Source of the DNA: Solirubrobacteraceae bacterium
GTDB taxonomy: Bacteria > Actinomycetota > Thermoleophilia > Solirubrobacterales > Solirubrobacteraceae
DNA length: 64,000 nucleotides
Assembly: GCA_017882455.1 (NCBI GenBank)
Contig: JADGPL010000012.1
Span: forward strand, 1-64,000
Direction: 5' to 3'
The notes under the pieces were generated by a model that made no database searches, was not told the origin of the DNA, and saw nothing but the letters and a program-made list of their open reading frames with translations. This document shows positions 62,495 to 64,000 of this stretch, piece by piece (position 1 is the stretch's first letter; every line of letters begins with the position of its first letter). Position numbers and translations under genes: made by a program.

Positions 62495-62512
62495 CTCTCT
62501 CTCTCTCTCTCT
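62495..62512. repeat. (CT)9 dinucleotide tract in the XRE ribosome-binding region
   Basis: Nine CT units read as GA repeats on the coding strand. They sit 7 nt before the start codon, where they replace a normal Shine-Dalgarno. Dinucleotide repeats at such sites can change length by slippage and alter expression. Confidence 0.8.
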
Positions 62513-62552
62513 GCATCCACTTTGGTTGACGCCCCAAACAATAGCGTGCGCC

Positions 62553-62561
62553 TGCTACAGT
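62553..62561 (+). promoter_or_regulatory. Possible extended -10 promoter of the ubiquitin-like operon
   Basis: TGCTACAGT fits TGn-TANNNT, 49 nt before the Ubl start. A TTGACG at 62526 is 24 bp away, too far. AAAGGA at 62599-62604 is the Shine-Dalgarno. The gap 62513-62610 probably holds the control region for both directions. Confidence 0.35.
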
Positions 62562-62610
62562 CTGGTTTCTGCCATCAATAAAAGTTTACAGTGATCGGAA
62601 AGGACCACGA

Positions 62611-62922
62611 ATGAGCCCCGTACCCACAGTGACCGACGATGCAAGCGCCGAGCAGGCCGCACGCCGCAAGCAGACCGTCCACATCGCGTTCAATGGCATG
62701 AACGCGAGCTTCGAGTACGACCCCGAGCAGAACGCCGAGCACGTCCGCGTGCAGGCTCTCAACCACTACGACGTTCGCGGTCCCGAGCGCCATCAGGACT
62801 TCCTGTTCGGGCCCGACAACCAGGCCGAGATCAAAGATGACGCGACCATGGCCTCCCAGGTCGAGCCTGGGTCGCAGCTGTACCTGCGCCCTCGCACCGC
62901 GCCCGGCGGAGCGCTCCGGTGA
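62611..62922 (+). CDS. Ubiquitin-like protein with C-terminal Gly-Gly-Ala-Leu-Arg
   Basis: The 103-residue protein has a beta-grasp-like body (QTVHIAFNGMNASFEYDPEQ, ALNHYDVRGPERHQDFLFGP, GSQLYLRPRTAPGG). It ends in Gly99-Gly100 followed by Ala-Leu-Arg. This is what an unprocessed ubiquitin-like protein looks like: a protease must trim three residues to expose Gly-Gly. It resembles DUF2604-type Ubls; that assignment is from memory. It is first of three coupled genes (GTGA to the JAMM gene). A role in protein modification, perhaps antiphage, is inferred from context. Confidence 0.7.
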   Translation: MSPVPTVTDDASAEQAARRKQTVHIAFNGMNASFEYDPEQNAEHVRVQALNHYDVRGPERHQDFLFGPDNQAEIKDDATMASQVEPGSQLYLRPRTAPGGALR

Positions 62923-63359
62923 TGAGCCTTGAGCAGGAGGTGCTCGAGGATGCGTTCGGGCACCTCCGCCGCTGCGGTGCCGGGCGGGTCGAGTGCGTGG
63001 TGTACCTGACCGGCCCGGTGGCCGCTCCGGCTCTGATCGACGGCCTGCTGCAGCCTGTCCACACTGCGGGGCCCGGCGGGTACGACGTGCCGTCGGCGGC
63101 GATCGGCGAGGTGTGGCGCGAGTTGCTGGTCCGTGAGCGAAGCGTCCGCGTGCAGGTGCACACGCATCCCGGTCCGGCCTACCATTCGCCGACCGACGAC
63201 TCGCACGCGCTGATCCATTCCGTCGGGTTCCTCTCGCTGGTCATCCCGGACTTCGCGATGGGGGATGTCGGCTTCGATGGCGCGTACCTCGCCGAGCTCG
63301 ACGATCGGGGCCGCTGGAGGCCGGTGCAGTTCGAGGGTCATCTGAAGCTGCTGCGATGA
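62919..63359 (+). CDS. JAMM/JAB1-type metallopeptidase (Ubl-processing)
   Basis: The 146-residue protein has a JAMM motif at residues 81-93, with His81, His83, Ser90 and Asp93 in VHTHPGPAYHSPTDD. This gives six, not seven, residues between the second His and the Ser. Upstream strands include GRVECVVYLTGPVAAPALID. The product should cut after the Gly-Gly of the neighbouring Ubl or remove it from targets. GTG 62919 overlaps the Ubl stop; ATG 62922 is nearly equivalent. Its stop overlaps the E1-like gene (ATGA). Confidence 0.85.
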   Translation: MMSLEQEVLEDAFGHLRRCGAGRVECVVYLTGPVAAPALIDGLLQPVHTAGPGGYDVPSAAIGEVWRELLVRERSVRVQVHTHPGPAYHSPTDDSHALIHSVGFLSLVIPDFAMGDVGFDGAYLAELDDRGRWRPVQFEGHLKLLR

Positions 63360-64000
63360 GCGCTCACCACGAGGCCCTCGCCCGCACCACGCTGCTGCTC
63401 AACCAGGAGTGGTTCGCTGGCCGCGCCGAGGAGCGGGCGATCGCCGACGCTCTGGTCGCCGGCACCGTGCGTCTTGCCGCGGATGCCGAGGCCCTCTCGA
63501 GCCGGGCCGGACAGGCCGCGTTCGTGACCGCGTTCATGCTCACCGCCAGGCTGGGCGTGGGCATCGAGCTTGCGGCCCCGAACGTCCCGGTGATCGACCT
63601 CGTCGCGCCGCTGCGGCTGCCCGGTCTTCTCGACGCGCTGCTCGAGCTCGGCGCCAACCTTATCCCCGGCGGTCGCGTTCGCCTGGCTGCCGGAGAGGTG
63701 CAGGAGTGCTTCGCCTTCGGCGAGGGCACCGTCGCGGGCGACGCGGCGGTCACGGTCGGCGTGAGCGACTTCGCGGCCGATCTCGCCCGCGGCGCTGGCG
63801 GCGCGCGGTGCGAGGGTGAGCTGCCCTTCGGCGGGTTCGTCGCGGGCGCCGCGGTCGCCGCGATCGCGCTACGCGCCGTCCAGCCCCGAGTCGAGCAGGC
63901 GGTCGGCATCACCGCCCGCGCTCCGGCGCCGTGGCCGGGCCCGCCGGTCCACGTCTCGCTCGTGGACCTCTTCCCGGAGCTCGCCGGCGGTCGTTCCTTC
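63356..64000 (+). CDS. E1-like (ThiF family) protein, N-terminal part, runs off window
   Basis: 215 residues are present and the frame is open at the edge. It starts at ATG 63356, overlapping the JAMM stop. The visible part has a Rossmann-like segment (AGQAAFVTAFMLTARLGVGI, ELAAPNVPVIDLVAPLRLPG). No GxGxxG is seen there, so this may be an inactive N-terminal domain. The adenylation site would lie further on. Assignment as E1 rests mainly on gene context and this pattern; the rest of the protein is not available here. Confidence 0.55.
   Translation, partial: MSAHHEALARTTLLLNQEWFAGRAEERAIADALVAGTVRLAADAEALSSRAGQAAFVTAFMLTARLGVGIELAAPNVPVIDLVAPLRLPGLLDALLELGANLIPGGRVRLAAGEVQECFAFGEGTVAGDAAVTVGVSDFAADLARGAGGARCEGELPFGGFVAGAAVAAIALRAVQPRVEQAVGITARAPAPWPGPPVHVSLVDLFPELAGGRSF

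Noticed and set aside
1-64000. CRISPR arrays and complete insertion sequences.
   Set aside because: No regularly spaced direct repeats and no transposase frames were found.

Overview
The window is high-G+C bacterial DNA, dense in genes, with many ATGA/GTGA stop-start overlaps. The housekeeping order (RNase E/G, rplU, rpmA, obgE, proB, proA, nadD, rsfS, then leuS, holA, rpsT, murJ, lepA), an OmpR-type two-component pair, an MMPL lipid transporter and a WS/DGAT acyltransferase point to an actinobacterium. The overall flavour suggests Thermoleophilia (Solirubrobacterales), but that is inference from gene content, not from a marker phylogeny.

Layout. 1-9055: conserved ribosome-assembly, proline and NAD block, interrupted by a small membrane protein and an SDR on the other strand. 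9261-11495: a secreted SGNH hydrolase with its own promoter and a perfect-stem terminator, then a membrane protein. 11569-22153: a lipid module. A P450 and a TetR regulator share one operator, and a matching half-operator lies before a coupled run of MMPL transporter, secreted protein, acyl-CoA ligase, WS/DGAT acyltransferase and PfkB kinase. 22157-27078: PHP phosphatase, a histone-H1-like small protein, pdxH, a serine hydrolase and phosphohexomutase. 27281-32232: acetone carboxylase, in which the alpha and gamma subunits are fused into one protein.

32346-36802 is an accessory island, partly lower in G+C, ending at a tRNA-Ala. It holds a VapC toxin whose antitoxin frame lacks a normal start codon, two DUF488 genes (the second frameshifted) with an OB-fold gene, a TacA/TacT-type toxin-antitoxin pair with a clear promoter and operator, and two PD-(D/E)XK nuclease-like genes.

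36906-47612 returns to core functions: coiled-coil protein, GlxA and DJ-1 pair, leuS, holA, rpsT, murJ, lepA. The 467-bp murJ-lepA gap is exceptional. It is packed with inverted repeats and ends in three perfect 24-bp palindromes placed exactly end to end, all centred on GCATGC. 47616-59585 holds a tyrosine phosphatase, a fructosamine-kinase-like protein, a two-component system, and a set of envelope or secreted proteins.

After tandem tRNA-Gly and tRNA-Pro (59708-59863) a second accessory region begins. It contains an XRE regulator with a (CT)9 tract just before its start, and an ImmA/IrrE protease gene broken by a 17-bp tandem duplication. Divergent from these is a ubiquitin-like conjugation operon (Ubl ending in Gly-Gly-Ala-Leu-Arg, JAMM peptidase, E1-like protein) running off the right end. 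This operon, the palindrome triplet and the fused acetone carboxylase are the observations most worth following.
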